6,586 bases of DNA from DATIHT01 sp035480415 (GTDB lineage: Bacteria > Patescibacteriota > Microgenomatia > Curtissbacterales > GWA2-41-24). A program made the position numbers and the translations under genes. Where the stretch lies: positions 1 to 6,586 of the forward strand of contig DATIHT010000005.1 in assembly GCA_035480415.1 (NCBI GenBank). Reading direction: 5' to 3'. Positions 1 through 4,867 of this stretch are shown piece by piece. Numbering within the stretch: position 1 is the stretch's first letter; every line of letters starts with the position of its first letter. The notes beneath the pieces are model-generated. The model saw nothing but the letters and a program-made list of their open reading frames with translations, had not been told where the DNA came from and made no database searches.

Positions 1-857
1 TGAACAAAAAGATAAGAGGATTAGTTTTAGATTCGGTTGAATATGACTGGGCCAAGAAATTTTATTGGGGAAATTTTTCAATTGAAGATTTAAAAGGAAC
101 TAAAATTTTGGGAGTTGAGAGAAGGGGGAAGGTAGTGGTCATAAATCTCAAAGGTCCAAAGGTGCCAAAGGAGCCAGAGGAGCCAAACGGAATCTCAATT
201 TTGATACACCTGAAGCTTACTGGTCAGCTCATATATCAGGACAAAAAGACAAGAGTGGCTGGTGGTCATCCGTTGCCACCTCTTAATTTACCGTCACCAA
301 ATAAAACAACACGAGCTACTTTTGTCTTTACAAATGGGGGACATCTTTACTTCAATGACATGCGTAAATTTGGGTGGGTAAGGATAGTTGAAAGTGGAAA
401 GTTGAAATATGAAAGTTTTCTTCAAAAACTAGGACCGGACGCACTCGAGATTTCTTTTGAAGATTTTAGTCAAAGGTTAAAGTCGAAGGGCAAGACAAGA
501 ATTAAGAAACTTTTGATGGACCAAACATTTGTTTCCGGGATTGGAAATATATATTCGGACGAAGGGTTATGGAGGGCGAAGATTCACCCGAGGCGGCTTG
601 TTTCGAGCTTGTCGGAGGGCGAGATAAAGGCACTTTATGGGGGCATTGGCGATAGCTTACAGTTGGCAATAGACAAGGGAGGTTCTAGCGCCAATTCTTT
701 TGTAGACACCGGTGGAGAAAAAGGTTTATTTTTGACTTTTGCCAATGCATACCACATGACAGGTAAACCCTGTGCCCGTTGCAAAACGCCGATTGTTAGG
801 GAGAAAATGGACGGACGCTCAGCTCATTACTGCCCGAGTTGCCAGAAGATGAGCTGA
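1..857 (+). CDS. mutM: Formamidopyrimidine-DNA glycosylase (Fpg/MutM), 5'-truncated by window edge
   Basis: Bifunctional base-excision-repair enzyme that removes oxidised purines such as 8-oxoguanine and nicks the abasic site. The frame is open from base 3, so the gene begins before the window. Compared with known MutM proteins about 20 N-terminal residues are missing, including the catalytic Pro2/Glu3. The TTG at 108 is not the start, because the upstream codons encode recognisable MutM N-domain sequence. Visible family motifs in order: RRGK (120-131, the beta-hairpin lysine), HLKLTGQL (207-230), DMRKFG (357-374), LLMDQ...SGIGNIYSDE of the H2TH region (around 519-563), and a C-terminal zinc finger with CARC (771-782) and CPSC (831-842), including the conserved Arg before the second pair. 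A Pro/Lys/Glu-rich insertion lies between RRGK and HLKLTGQL. The gene ends in TGA at 855-857. The C-terminal two-thirds looks intact and functional. Confidence 0.95.
   Translation, partial: NKKIRGLVLDSVEYDWAKKFYWGNFSIEDLKGTKILGVERRGKVVVINLKGPKVPKEPEEPNGISILIHLKLTGQLIYQDKKTRVAGGHPLPPLNLPSPNKTTRATFVFTNGGHLYFNDMRKFGWVRIVESGKLKYESFLQKLGPDALEISFEDFSQRLKSKGKTRIKKLLMDQTFVSGIGNIYSDEGLWRAKIHPRRLVSSLSEGEIKALYGGIGDSLQLAIDKGGSSANSFVDTGGEKGLFLTFANAYHMTGKPCARCKTPIVREKMDGRSAHYCPSCQKMS
156..191 (+). repeat. In-frame 9-bp tandem repeat inside mutM
   Basis: Four consecutive 9-nt units (CCAAAGGTG, CCAAAGGAG, CCAGAGGAG, CCAAACGGA) encode PKV-PKE-PEE-PNG. The units are in frame and sit in a loop between two beta strands of the MutM N-terminal domain, where length variation should be tolerated. 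The first three units differ by one or two substitutions, suggesting recent slippage or duplication. The repeat is seen directly; the loop location is inferred from the flanking motifs. Confidence 0.7.
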
Positions 858-945
858 GAATAAATGAATACTACCAATATTACAAATACATACCAATCAA
901 TAAATTAAAACATTGATTTGAAATTTGTAGTATTTGTATTTATTC
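858..945. repeat. Interrupted inverted repeat between mutM and the MFS gene
   Basis: This begins directly after the mutM stop. Three pairs of arms nest in the right order: GAATAAAT (858-865) with ATTTATTC (938-945), AATACTAC (867-874) with GTAGTATT (927-934), and AATCAAT (895-901) with ATTGATT (912-918), around an A-rich loop at 902-911. The 5' arm is longer, so 875-894 would bulge out. The stem is AT-rich and no U-tract follows, so it is not a classical intrinsic terminator. It may still mark the mutM transcript end or be an operator-like site. The rest of the spacer holds only a small weak GCA...TGC hairpin (946-960). Confidence 0.6.
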
Positions 946-974
946 GCAGAAAAGCTTTGCTTATTTGTAGTATT
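867..974. repeat. Four copies of a 12-nt motif, two per strand
   Basis: The + strand carries AATACTACCAAT at 867-878 and the variant AATACATACCAAT at 885-897. The exact 12-mer ATTTGTAGTATT occurs at 923-934 and 963-974; its reverse complement is AATACTACAAAT, the same motif on the opposite strand. The two exact copies start 40 bp apart, and the last ends 5 nt before the start codon of the transporter gene. Such an arrangement suggests protein binding or expansion of an intergenic repeat. No function is shown by the sequence. Confidence 0.65.
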
Positions 975-979
975 AAAAA

Positions 980-2209
980 ATGAGTTTACTTCCAAAATCG
1001 TACATTAAAGCTCTTTCTCAAAGAAATTTTTTTGTTTTAATTATAATTACATTTTTGGGCCAGATAGCCACAGCCTTTTTGCTTTTGACGCTTATTATTA
1101 ACGTCTATCTGAAGACTGAGAGCAACTTTGCGGTTTCCGGGGTTATTGTTTCTTCTACCTTGCCTGGTTTTTTCCTAATGGCGATTGCAGGGTTGTGCGC
1201 AGACCTTTTTGACAGGAAGAAGATTATTCTTATTGCAAACACAATAATTGCAGGCGTTGTTTTTTTGATTTTAACTTCCATTAACAAGATTTATACTGCC
1301 ATTCCTTTGATGTTTTTGTATTACGGAGTGAATTCTTTTTTTATGATGGCAGCTGCCGGTGCTTCTGCGCAGGTTGTTAGCAAGAAAAATTTGCTTGCTT
1401 CAAATTCTATTTTCGTTTTTTGTATTGCTGGCGGACAGGTTTTGGGGCTCATGATTGCCGCCCTTTTGCACTATTTTTTTGGAAGTTTTGTGACCATTTT
1501 TATTTGTGAGATTTTGCTTATTTTGGCTGCTGTGTTTTCGTTTTTGCTACCGAAATTGCCCCCCAGGGAGAACAAGGGGATAACGATAGTTTTAGCGCTT
1601 GTTAAAATCTGGAAAGTTTTTTCTTATATTTTTTCCAGAAAGAAGACGTGGTTTTTCTTCGTGATGCTTGCATTTATGCAGGGTTTAATTGCTTTTGGAG
1701 TGACACTTGCCCCCGGTTTTTTCCGCGAAATTTTAGGAATTGGTATTAACAAAAGCTTAATTTTGGCATTTCCGCTTGTTGGTATTGGGTCTACAATCGG
1801 TGCAATTTTTGTACAAAACCCAAAGATCAGGGAAGGTAAGTTTTTATCAATAGGGATAGCCGCAGTTGGGGTGCCAGGATTAATTTTGGGTTTGGCGCTT
1901 GCTTTTGGAGTGCCTGGGAAATTTCTTTTGCTGCCGATTTGTTTTTATTTGGTGCTTTTGGGTTTTGGAGTAATTTCTTCGATGATTGCTTCCAGAACGG
2001 TTTTGCAGAAGTTGATTCCGCATAATTATCAGGGCAGCGTTTTTGGGGCAAATACTATTTTGTATTCGTTTATGGCATCTATATTTTCGCCGCTTTCTGC
2101 CGGCTTGCAAGCATTATTTGGTTACGATTTTCTGCTTATCGTTGGAGGGTTGGTTTTTAGCTTCGGATTTATTATGCTTGCCTACGGCGGAAATAAGTGG
2201 AAGTTTTAA
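980..2209 (+). CDS. Major facilitator superfamily (MFS) transporter
   Basis: A 409-aa polytopic inner-membrane protein with about twelve hydrophobic segments (roughly residues 15-41, 52-72, 81-101, 106-126, 140-163, 167-190, 223-243, 258-278, 288-308, 314-336, 353-376 and 381-402). The loop between TM2 and TM3 has GLCADLFDRKK (71-81), a good match to the MFS loop 2-3 signature GxxxDxxxRKx. The C-terminal half has the P-x-x-x-x-G-S-V-F-G pattern before TM11 that is common in drug/siderophore exporter-like MFS proteins. Length is typical. Export of a small molecule is the usual role, but the substrate cannot be inferred. The ATG at 980 has no Shine-Dalgarno and follows the repeat-rich spacer. 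The 3' end overlaps recF by 13 bp in another frame. Confidence 0.85.
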   Translation: MSLLPKSYIKALSQRNFFVLIIITFLGQIATAFLLLTLIINVYLKTESNFAVSGVIVSSTLPGFFLMAIAGLCADLFDRKKIILIANTIIAGVVFLILTSINKIYTAIPLMFLYYGVNSFFMMAAAGASAQVVSKKNLLASNSIFVFCIAGGQVLGLMIAALLHYFFGSFVTIFICEILLILAAVFSFLLPKLPPRENKGITIVLALVKIWKVFSYIFSRKKTWFFFVMLAFMQGLIAFGVTLAPGFFREILGIGINKSLILAFPLVGIGSTIGAIFVQNPKIREGKFLSIGIAAVGVPGLILGLALAFGVPGKFLLLPICFYLVLLGFGVISSMIASRTVLQKLIPHNYQGSVFGANTILYSFMASIFSPLSAGLQALFGYDFLLIVGGLVFSFGFIMLAYGGNKWKF

Positions 2210-3264
2210 ACCTTAGTCTTCACAACTGGCGTAATTTCTCAAGCCTAAAAATAGTCTTTGATCCTAAATTGACTGTAATTGTTGGTTCCAATGGTGCTGG
2301 GAAGAGCAATATTCTGGAGTCATTACTTCTGCTTTCTTCTGTCAGGCCAACAAAGGTCGAGACAGATTTGGATCTTATTAAGTTTGGAAAGGCTGATGCG
2401 AAGGTTGAGGGTAAGGTTGATTCTGAGGAAGGTAAGACTCTTGCTGTTAATTTGCAGGTTCTGGATGAGACATATGTAAAAAAAGCATATTTTATTGATG
2501 ATATTCACAAGAGACTAATAGATTTTTCAACTTATTTTTCTGTTGTGGTGTTTGCTCCTTCTGATTTGGATTTAGTTTCAGGGTCGCCATCACTTCGGCG
2601 TCATCATTTGGATGCGCAGTTGTGTCTGGTTGATAAGGATTATTGGCGCAATTTGAGTGCCTACAACAAAGTTGTAGTTAGGAGGAATAAAGTATTGCAG
2701 AGAATAGCTGAGGGTAAGTCTAACAAGAGTGAGTTAGATTTTTGGGATTCTCGAATTCTGGAGCATGGAAAGTTTCTGTCCAAGGCAAGACAAGATTTTT
2801 TTGATTTCCTTAATTTTATCGAGCCTACTTTTTTGGAGCTTTCGGAAAATACAAAAAAATGGCTTTCCGATTTATCGTGGAGTCTTAAGCAGAGCACGAT
2901 TTCTGAGGAGAAACTGGCCAAAAACAGGGATCGAGATATTTATGCAGGTGTGACTTTATCTGGTCCTCACAGAGACGACTTTCAATTTCTTTACAAGGGT
3001 AAGAACTTAGAATTTTTCGGGTCACGAGGGGAGCAGAGAATGGCAGTACTTGCTCTTAAGCTGGCAGAACTCGAACATATAGCACTTGCCAAGGGAACAA
3101 GGCCAGTTCTTGCACTAGATGACATATTTTCTGAGCTTGACTGGGAGCATCGAGAGGCGGTTTTGGGGATTGCTGGCAAACAACAGACAATCATTACGGC
3201 AGCTGAAAAAGAGTCCTTGCCTTCTGATCTTCTTAAAAAATCTAAAGTAATTGAACTCGCTTAA
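2197..3264 (+). CDS. recF: DNA replication and repair protein RecF
   Basis: SMC-like ATPase that works with RecO and RecR to load RecA on gapped single-stranded DNA during recombinational repair. The 355-aa length is normal. Walker A is GSNGAGKS (30-37), followed by N38. FAPSDLDLVSGSPSLRRHHLD (119-139) and LSGPHRDD (254-261) are family hallmarks. The ABC signature is FGSRGEQR (274-281), where many RecF proteins have SQGQQR, and Walker B with D-loop is VLALDDIFSELD (304-315). The start is GTG at 2197, inside the last 13 bp of the MFS gene. It places the conserved LxLxNWRNF element at residues 4-14 as expected. Only a weak GGCGGA lies upstream, so translation is probably coupled to the transporter. 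In many bacteria recF lies beside dnaA/dnaN/gyrB; here it does not. Confidence 0.95.
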   Translation: MEVLNLSLHNWRNFSSLKIVFDPKLTVIVGSNGAGKSNILESLLLLSSVRPTKVETDLDLIKFGKADAKVEGKVDSEEGKTLAVNLQVLDETYVKKAYFIDDIHKRLIDFSTYFSVVVFAPSDLDLVSGSPSLRRHHLDAQLCLVDKDYWRNLSAYNKVVVRRNKVLQRIAEGKSNKSELDFWDSRILEHGKFLSKARQDFFDFLNFIEPTFLELSENTKKWLSDLSWSLKQSTISEEKLAKNRDRDIYAGVTLSGPHRDDFQFLYKGKNLEFFGSRGEQRMAVLALKLAELEHIALAKGTRPVLALDDIFSELDWEHREAVLGIAGKQQTIITAAEKESLPSDLLKKSKVIELA

Positions 3265-3299
3265 TTGATAATTTTACAAAGCTGTATTATATTTCGGTC
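3261..3299 (+). promoter_or_regulatory. Putative promoter giving a leaderless transcript
   Basis: TATTAT at 3285-3290 matches the -10 consensus at 5 of 6 positions. A poor -35 (TTAATT, 3261-3266) lies 18 nt upstream. Transcription starting about 7 nt after the -10 would begin at about 3297-3298, next to the ATG at 3300, and no Shine-Dalgarno is present between. The sequence therefore suits a leaderless mRNA. The promoter call is inference. Confidence 0.5.
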
Positions 3300-3746
3300 A
3301 TGGCACTTATAGAAAGTATGTCCAAGATGGGTTTTCAGGTTGAGGGAGATAAAGGAAAACTTACGATACATGAAGGGTTTGATTTTGAAGGCGATGCTTA
3401 TAAATTAAGCCATCATTTAAGAGAACATTTAGCAAATGTTCTCTTCATATATGCTGGTGAACGTGTTCCTTCTTGGCGTAATGTTTTTTTTGGAAGCAGT
3501 TGGGACAAAATCCCTCACAGAAAATTGGAAGGAGAATTTACTATGGATGGCGTTGCTCACCAGGTGCTAGTTAGGGGCACTGATGACGTAGTTGAAGTTG
3601 ATGTACCCACATTACATCGAAGAGTATGTCTTTCAAGTAGTTATTGGCGTCGAGTTTCTATGGAAGATATTAGTTTTGCTGTAGGTGTCTTGAAAAACTC
3701 AACTAGTTTAAATTCAGGATTGACCCATCAGGAGATGGTGGTTTAA
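3300..3746 (+). CDS. Orphan protein of 148 aa, function unknown
   Basis: I do not recognise this protein. It is soluble, without signal peptide, transmembrane segment or cysteine motif (a single Cys at 110). It is rich in charged and aromatic residues, with a His-rich stretch around 38-43 and alternating hydrophobic patterns around 88-110 (QVLVRGTDDVVEVDVPTLHRRVCL) that suggest beta strands. The C-terminal ~20 residues look disordered. Codon use resembles its neighbours, which favours a real gene, and no competing frame covers the region. It stands between recF (35-bp gap) and the SAM riboswitch and probably has its own promoter. The ATG at 3300 is favoured over the in-frame ATGs at 3318 and 3327 because it lies just where transcription should begin. 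A perfect hairpin lies within codons 40-49. Confidence 0.7.
   Translation: MALIESMSKMGFQVEGDKGKLTIHEGFDFEGDAYKLSHHLREHLANVLFIYAGERVPSWRNVFFGSSWDKIPHRKLEGEFTMDGVAHQVLVRGTDDVVEVDVPTLHRRVCLSSSYWRRVSMEDISFAVGVLKNSTSLNSGLTHQEMVV
3419..3445 (+). repeat. Perfect 12-bp inverted repeat with 3-nt loop inside a coding region
   Basis: AAGAGAACATTT (3419-3430), loop AGC, then AAATGTTCTCTT (3434-3445): every base pairs. It covers codons 40-49 of the orphan gene, about 120 nt after its start. A 12-bp perfect stem at this spacing is unlikely by chance in a window of this size. It has no U-tract, so it is not an intrinsic terminator. It could be an RNA structure or a dyad for a DNA-binding protein. Confidence 0.85.
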
Positions 3747-3749
3747 GAT
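3720..3749 (+). promoter_or_regulatory. Putative promoter of the riboswitch transcript
   Basis: TTGACC (3720-3725) matches the -35 consensus at 5 of 6 positions. TAAGAT (3744-3749), 18 nt downstream, matches the -10 at 4 of 6. It overlaps the last codons and the stop of the preceding gene. A start at about 3756 would fall just before the riboswitch aptamer, which is where a promoter is needed if the aptamer leads its own transcript. Confidence 0.5.
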
Positions 3750-3760
3750 AAAACCTACAA

Positions 3761-3870
3761 CTTAATATCAATCAAGAGTGGCGAGTAGAGTATTGGCTCG
3801 ATGATACGCCCAGCAACCGATCAGTTGTTGATAACGGTGCTAAACCCAACCCGAAAGGGAAGGATACGAC
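3761..3870 (+). promoter_or_regulatory. SAM-I (S-box) riboswitch aptamer
   Basis: The conserved S-box core is present in order: ATCAAGAG (3771-3778); P2 helix GGCG (3780-3783) with CGCC (3807-3810); kink-turn bases GATGA (3800-3804); P2 tip GAG (3788-3790) with CTC (3797-3799); the invariant CAGCAACC (3811-3818); P3 ACCG/CGGT (3816-3819 with 3835-3838) and ATCA/TGAT (3820-3823 with 3829-3832); GGTGCTAA (3836-3843); P4 CCC-GAAA-GGG (3850-3859) with a GNRA loop; and the P1 3' element GGAT (3862-3865). The pseudoknot is also present: TTGG in the P2 loop (3793-3796) with CCAA (3846-3849), where the Bacillus yitJ aptamer has CUGG with CCAG, a compensated change. P1 is unusually weak: only ATC (3771-3773) with GAT (3863-3865) pairs cleanly. 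The family binds S-adenosylmethionine and usually turns expression off when SAM is high. Confidence 0.93.
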
Positions 3871-3899
3871 TTTTCAATAGTCCTTTGAAGAGTAAAAGC

Positions 3900-3924
3900 A
3901 AACCTCTCATTCGAGAGGTTTTTT
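3900..3924 (+). terminator. Intrinsic terminator, riboswitch expression platform
   Basis: AAACCTCTC (3900-3908) pairs perfectly with GAGAGGTTT (3913-3921) around an ATTC loop, and the T-run covers 3919-3924. It lies 30 nt after the aptamer and before the start codon, the standard S-box transcription-attenuation layout. A competing pairing is visible: AAGGA (3860-3864, overlapping P1 3') with TCCTT (3881-3885). It could be part of an antiterminator, but a complete antiterminator that captures the terminator 5' arm is not obvious. SAM binding is expected to favour termination. Confidence 0.9.
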
Positions 3925-3946
3925 AATGGACAAAATTTTTAACTTT

Positions 3947-3955
3947 AAGGAGGTG
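3947..3955 (+). promoter_or_regulatory. Perfect 9-nt Shine-Dalgarno of the riboswitch-controlled gene
   Basis: AAGGAGGTG is fully complementary to the usual 16S rRNA 3' tail CACCTCCTT, with the core GGAGG ending 6 nt before the ATG at 3960. It fixes this start. Other starts in the window lack a comparable site, so strong translation is expected once the terminator is read through. Confidence 0.9.
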
Positions 3956-3959
3956 TTTT

Positions 3960-4217
3960 ATGTCTGAGAGAATTGGACCAAAAGAAATAATCAAAGTAGA
4001 TGTTGCGCATGGTGATATGCCTGTTGTTTTCGATGCACTTTATGATATTGGTATTCACGATGCTTACATCGGCGTAGTTCAAACAGGAAGTTATGCGCAT
4101 GGTGCCGTTTATGTGGATTGTGTTGATGGTGAAAGATCGAGGATAGGGGAAGTTCTTCATGGAAGAGATGTACCCCATGTGGTTTCTGCAATAGAAGATG
4201 CCCACTTTGACGGATAA
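3960..4217 (+). CDS. SAM-riboswitch-controlled 85-aa orphan protein, possibly ACT-like fold
   Basis: I do not recognise this family. The protein is small, soluble and acidic, with no signal peptide, transmembrane segment or metal motif (one Cys at 54). By eye the order of secondary structure is beta (8-15), helix (18-31), beta (33-42), beta (47-55), helix (57-69), beta (71-78). This is the ferredoxin-like order of ACT and related small ligand-binding domains. The segment around DMPVVFDALYDIGIHDAYI loosely resembles the first helix and turn of ACT domains, which often bind amino acids. That is inference only. The riboswitch, terminator and strong ribosome-binding site show that it is a real gene made when SAM is low, so a role in methionine or SAM supply, sensing or methylation is the natural hypothesis. 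It seems monocistronic: a new promoter follows. Confidence 0.88.
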   Translation: MSERIGPKEIIKVDVAHGDMPVVFDALYDIGIHDAYIGVVQTGSYAHGAVYVDCVDGERSRIGEVLHGRDVPHVVSAIEDAHFDG

Positions 4218-4226
4218 ATGTCCCTG

Positions 4227-4255
4227 TTGATTTTTAACTGTATTTAACGCATAAT
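4227..4255 (+). promoter_or_regulatory. Putative sigma70-type promoter for the Yip1-Fic-ligase gene string
   Basis: TTGATT (4227-4232, 4 of 6) and CATAAT (4250-4255, 5 of 6) are separated by the optimal 17 nt. Transcription would start near 4262. Three TTAAC elements lie across it at 4234, 4244 and 4255, about one helical turn apart; the last two belong to an exact repeat, TTAACGCA (4244-4251 and 4255-4262), that overlaps the -10. This makes binding of a regulator plausible. Confidence 0.6.
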
Positions 4256-4260
4256 TAACG

Positions 4261-4296
4261 CAATCCTTCGTCCGGCTGCGCCGGACTTCGGAATTG
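4261..4296 (+). promoter_or_regulatory. GC-rich hairpin at the start of the Yip1 leader
   Basis: GTCCGGC (4270-4276) pairs with GCCGGAC (4280-4286) across a TGC loop. A symmetric TTC/TTC internal loop (4267-4269 and 4287-4289) separates this from an outer stem of CAATCC (4261-4266) with GGAATTG (4290-4296), which has one bulged A. It has no T-run, so it is not an ordinary terminator. With the promoter just upstream it would form the extreme 5' end of the mRNA and end 5 nt before the GTG start, burying the only GGA available for ribosome binding. A mobile REP-like palindrome is an alternative explanation. Confidence 0.75.
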
Positions 4297-4301
4297 TAAA
4301 C

Positions 4302-4865
4302 GTGAACTTACAAACTGTTGGTTTTTATCTTAAAGGAATTGTTTTGAAGCCGACTGCAACTTTTGAAGCTATTTCGAAGGATACGGAACTTAAATCTTAT
4401 TTTGTAGTAGTAATTTTTGCAGACATTTTTTTGGCAATTATCAAATTCTTGCTTTACAAACCTGTAACTTCAATACCTGGCGTGGAAGCAATTGGGCCTT
4501 TTTTGGGCTATGTCGATACATTTTCCAGAATTTCCTCGCTTATTCCCTTGGGAATTGTTACCGGGTTGGTGACGTTTTATGTGAGCCGAATGTTTAGTAA
4601 GAACGGGACACTTGTTTCGTTTGTAACTGTTCTTGGTCTTTTGAGTGTGATTGAAAGTTTTTTGAGCTTGATTGCTGTTTTCTTTTCGCCTTTTGAGATT
4701 GTCAGTTCTATTTTGGGTTTATGGCTGGGGTATTTAGGATTTTTGGCGATTGCCGTTTTGGCTTCTGTTTCCAAAACAAAAGCCGTCGTGATATCTTTGG
4801 TTTATTCCGGCATCTATGTAGTTGTTTTTGGCGCCATAATAGCTTTGTATTTTATCTTTAAGTAA
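4302..4865 (+). CDS. Yip1-family integral membrane protein
   Basis: A 187-aa membrane protein with five hydrophobic helices (about residues 32-52, 76-97, 103-127, 131-155 and 161-185). The N-terminus VLKPTATFEAISKDTELKSYFVVVI (14-38) is the pattern that opens bacterial Yip1-domain proteins: a short amphipathic stretch with KP-x-x-x-F, then the first membrane helix. Bacterial members are widespread but have no agreed function. The GTG at 4302 is chosen because it follows the leader hairpin and the frame is closed by a stop at 4245-4247; no ATG lies between. There is no clear Shine-Dalgarno. The next gene begins 2 nt after the stop, so this is probably the first gene of a four-gene operon and could be a membrane anchor or partner for the Fic protein. 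Confidence 0.75.
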   Translation: MNLQTVGFYLKGIVLKPTATFEAISKDTELKSYFVVVIFADIFLAIIKFLLYKPVTSIPGVEAIGPFLGYVDTFSRISSLIPLGIVTGLVTFYVSRMFSKNGTLVSFVTVLGLLSVIESFLSLIAVFFSPFEIVSSILGLWLGYLGFLAIAVLASVSKTKAVVISLVYSGIYVVVFGAIIALYFIFK

Positions 4866-4867
4866 AT

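Noticed and set aside
108..110. TTG as the mutM start codon
   Set aside because: The frame is open back to base 3 and encodes about 35 residues that fit the MutM N-terminal domain, so the true start is before the window.
855..857. TGA read as glycine (code 25, as in Gracilibacteria)
   Set aside because: TGA ends mutM and the 200-aa gene at family-appropriate or overlapping positions, and none of the recognised genes contains an internal TGA.
1827..2110. Minus-strand ORFs opposite the MFS gene, and similar short ORFs opposite recF, fic and the 85-aa gene
   Set aside because: They are shadows of well-supported + strand genes, with compositions typical of antisense translation and no motifs.
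2661..2677. CTACAAC-AAA-GTTGTAG hairpin inside recF
   Set aside because: A 7-bp stem with a short loop is expected about once by chance in a window of this size, and nothing nearby supports a function.
3421..3443. Reading the GAGAACATTT palindrome as a LexA box
   Set aside because: The half-sites GAAC...GTTC are spaced too far apart for the CGAAC-N4-GTTCG type, and no SOS gene follows.
4261..4296. Hairpin as intrinsic terminator of the 85-aa gene
   Set aside because: No T-run follows on the + strand, and a good promoter lies immediately upstream, so a leader element fits better.
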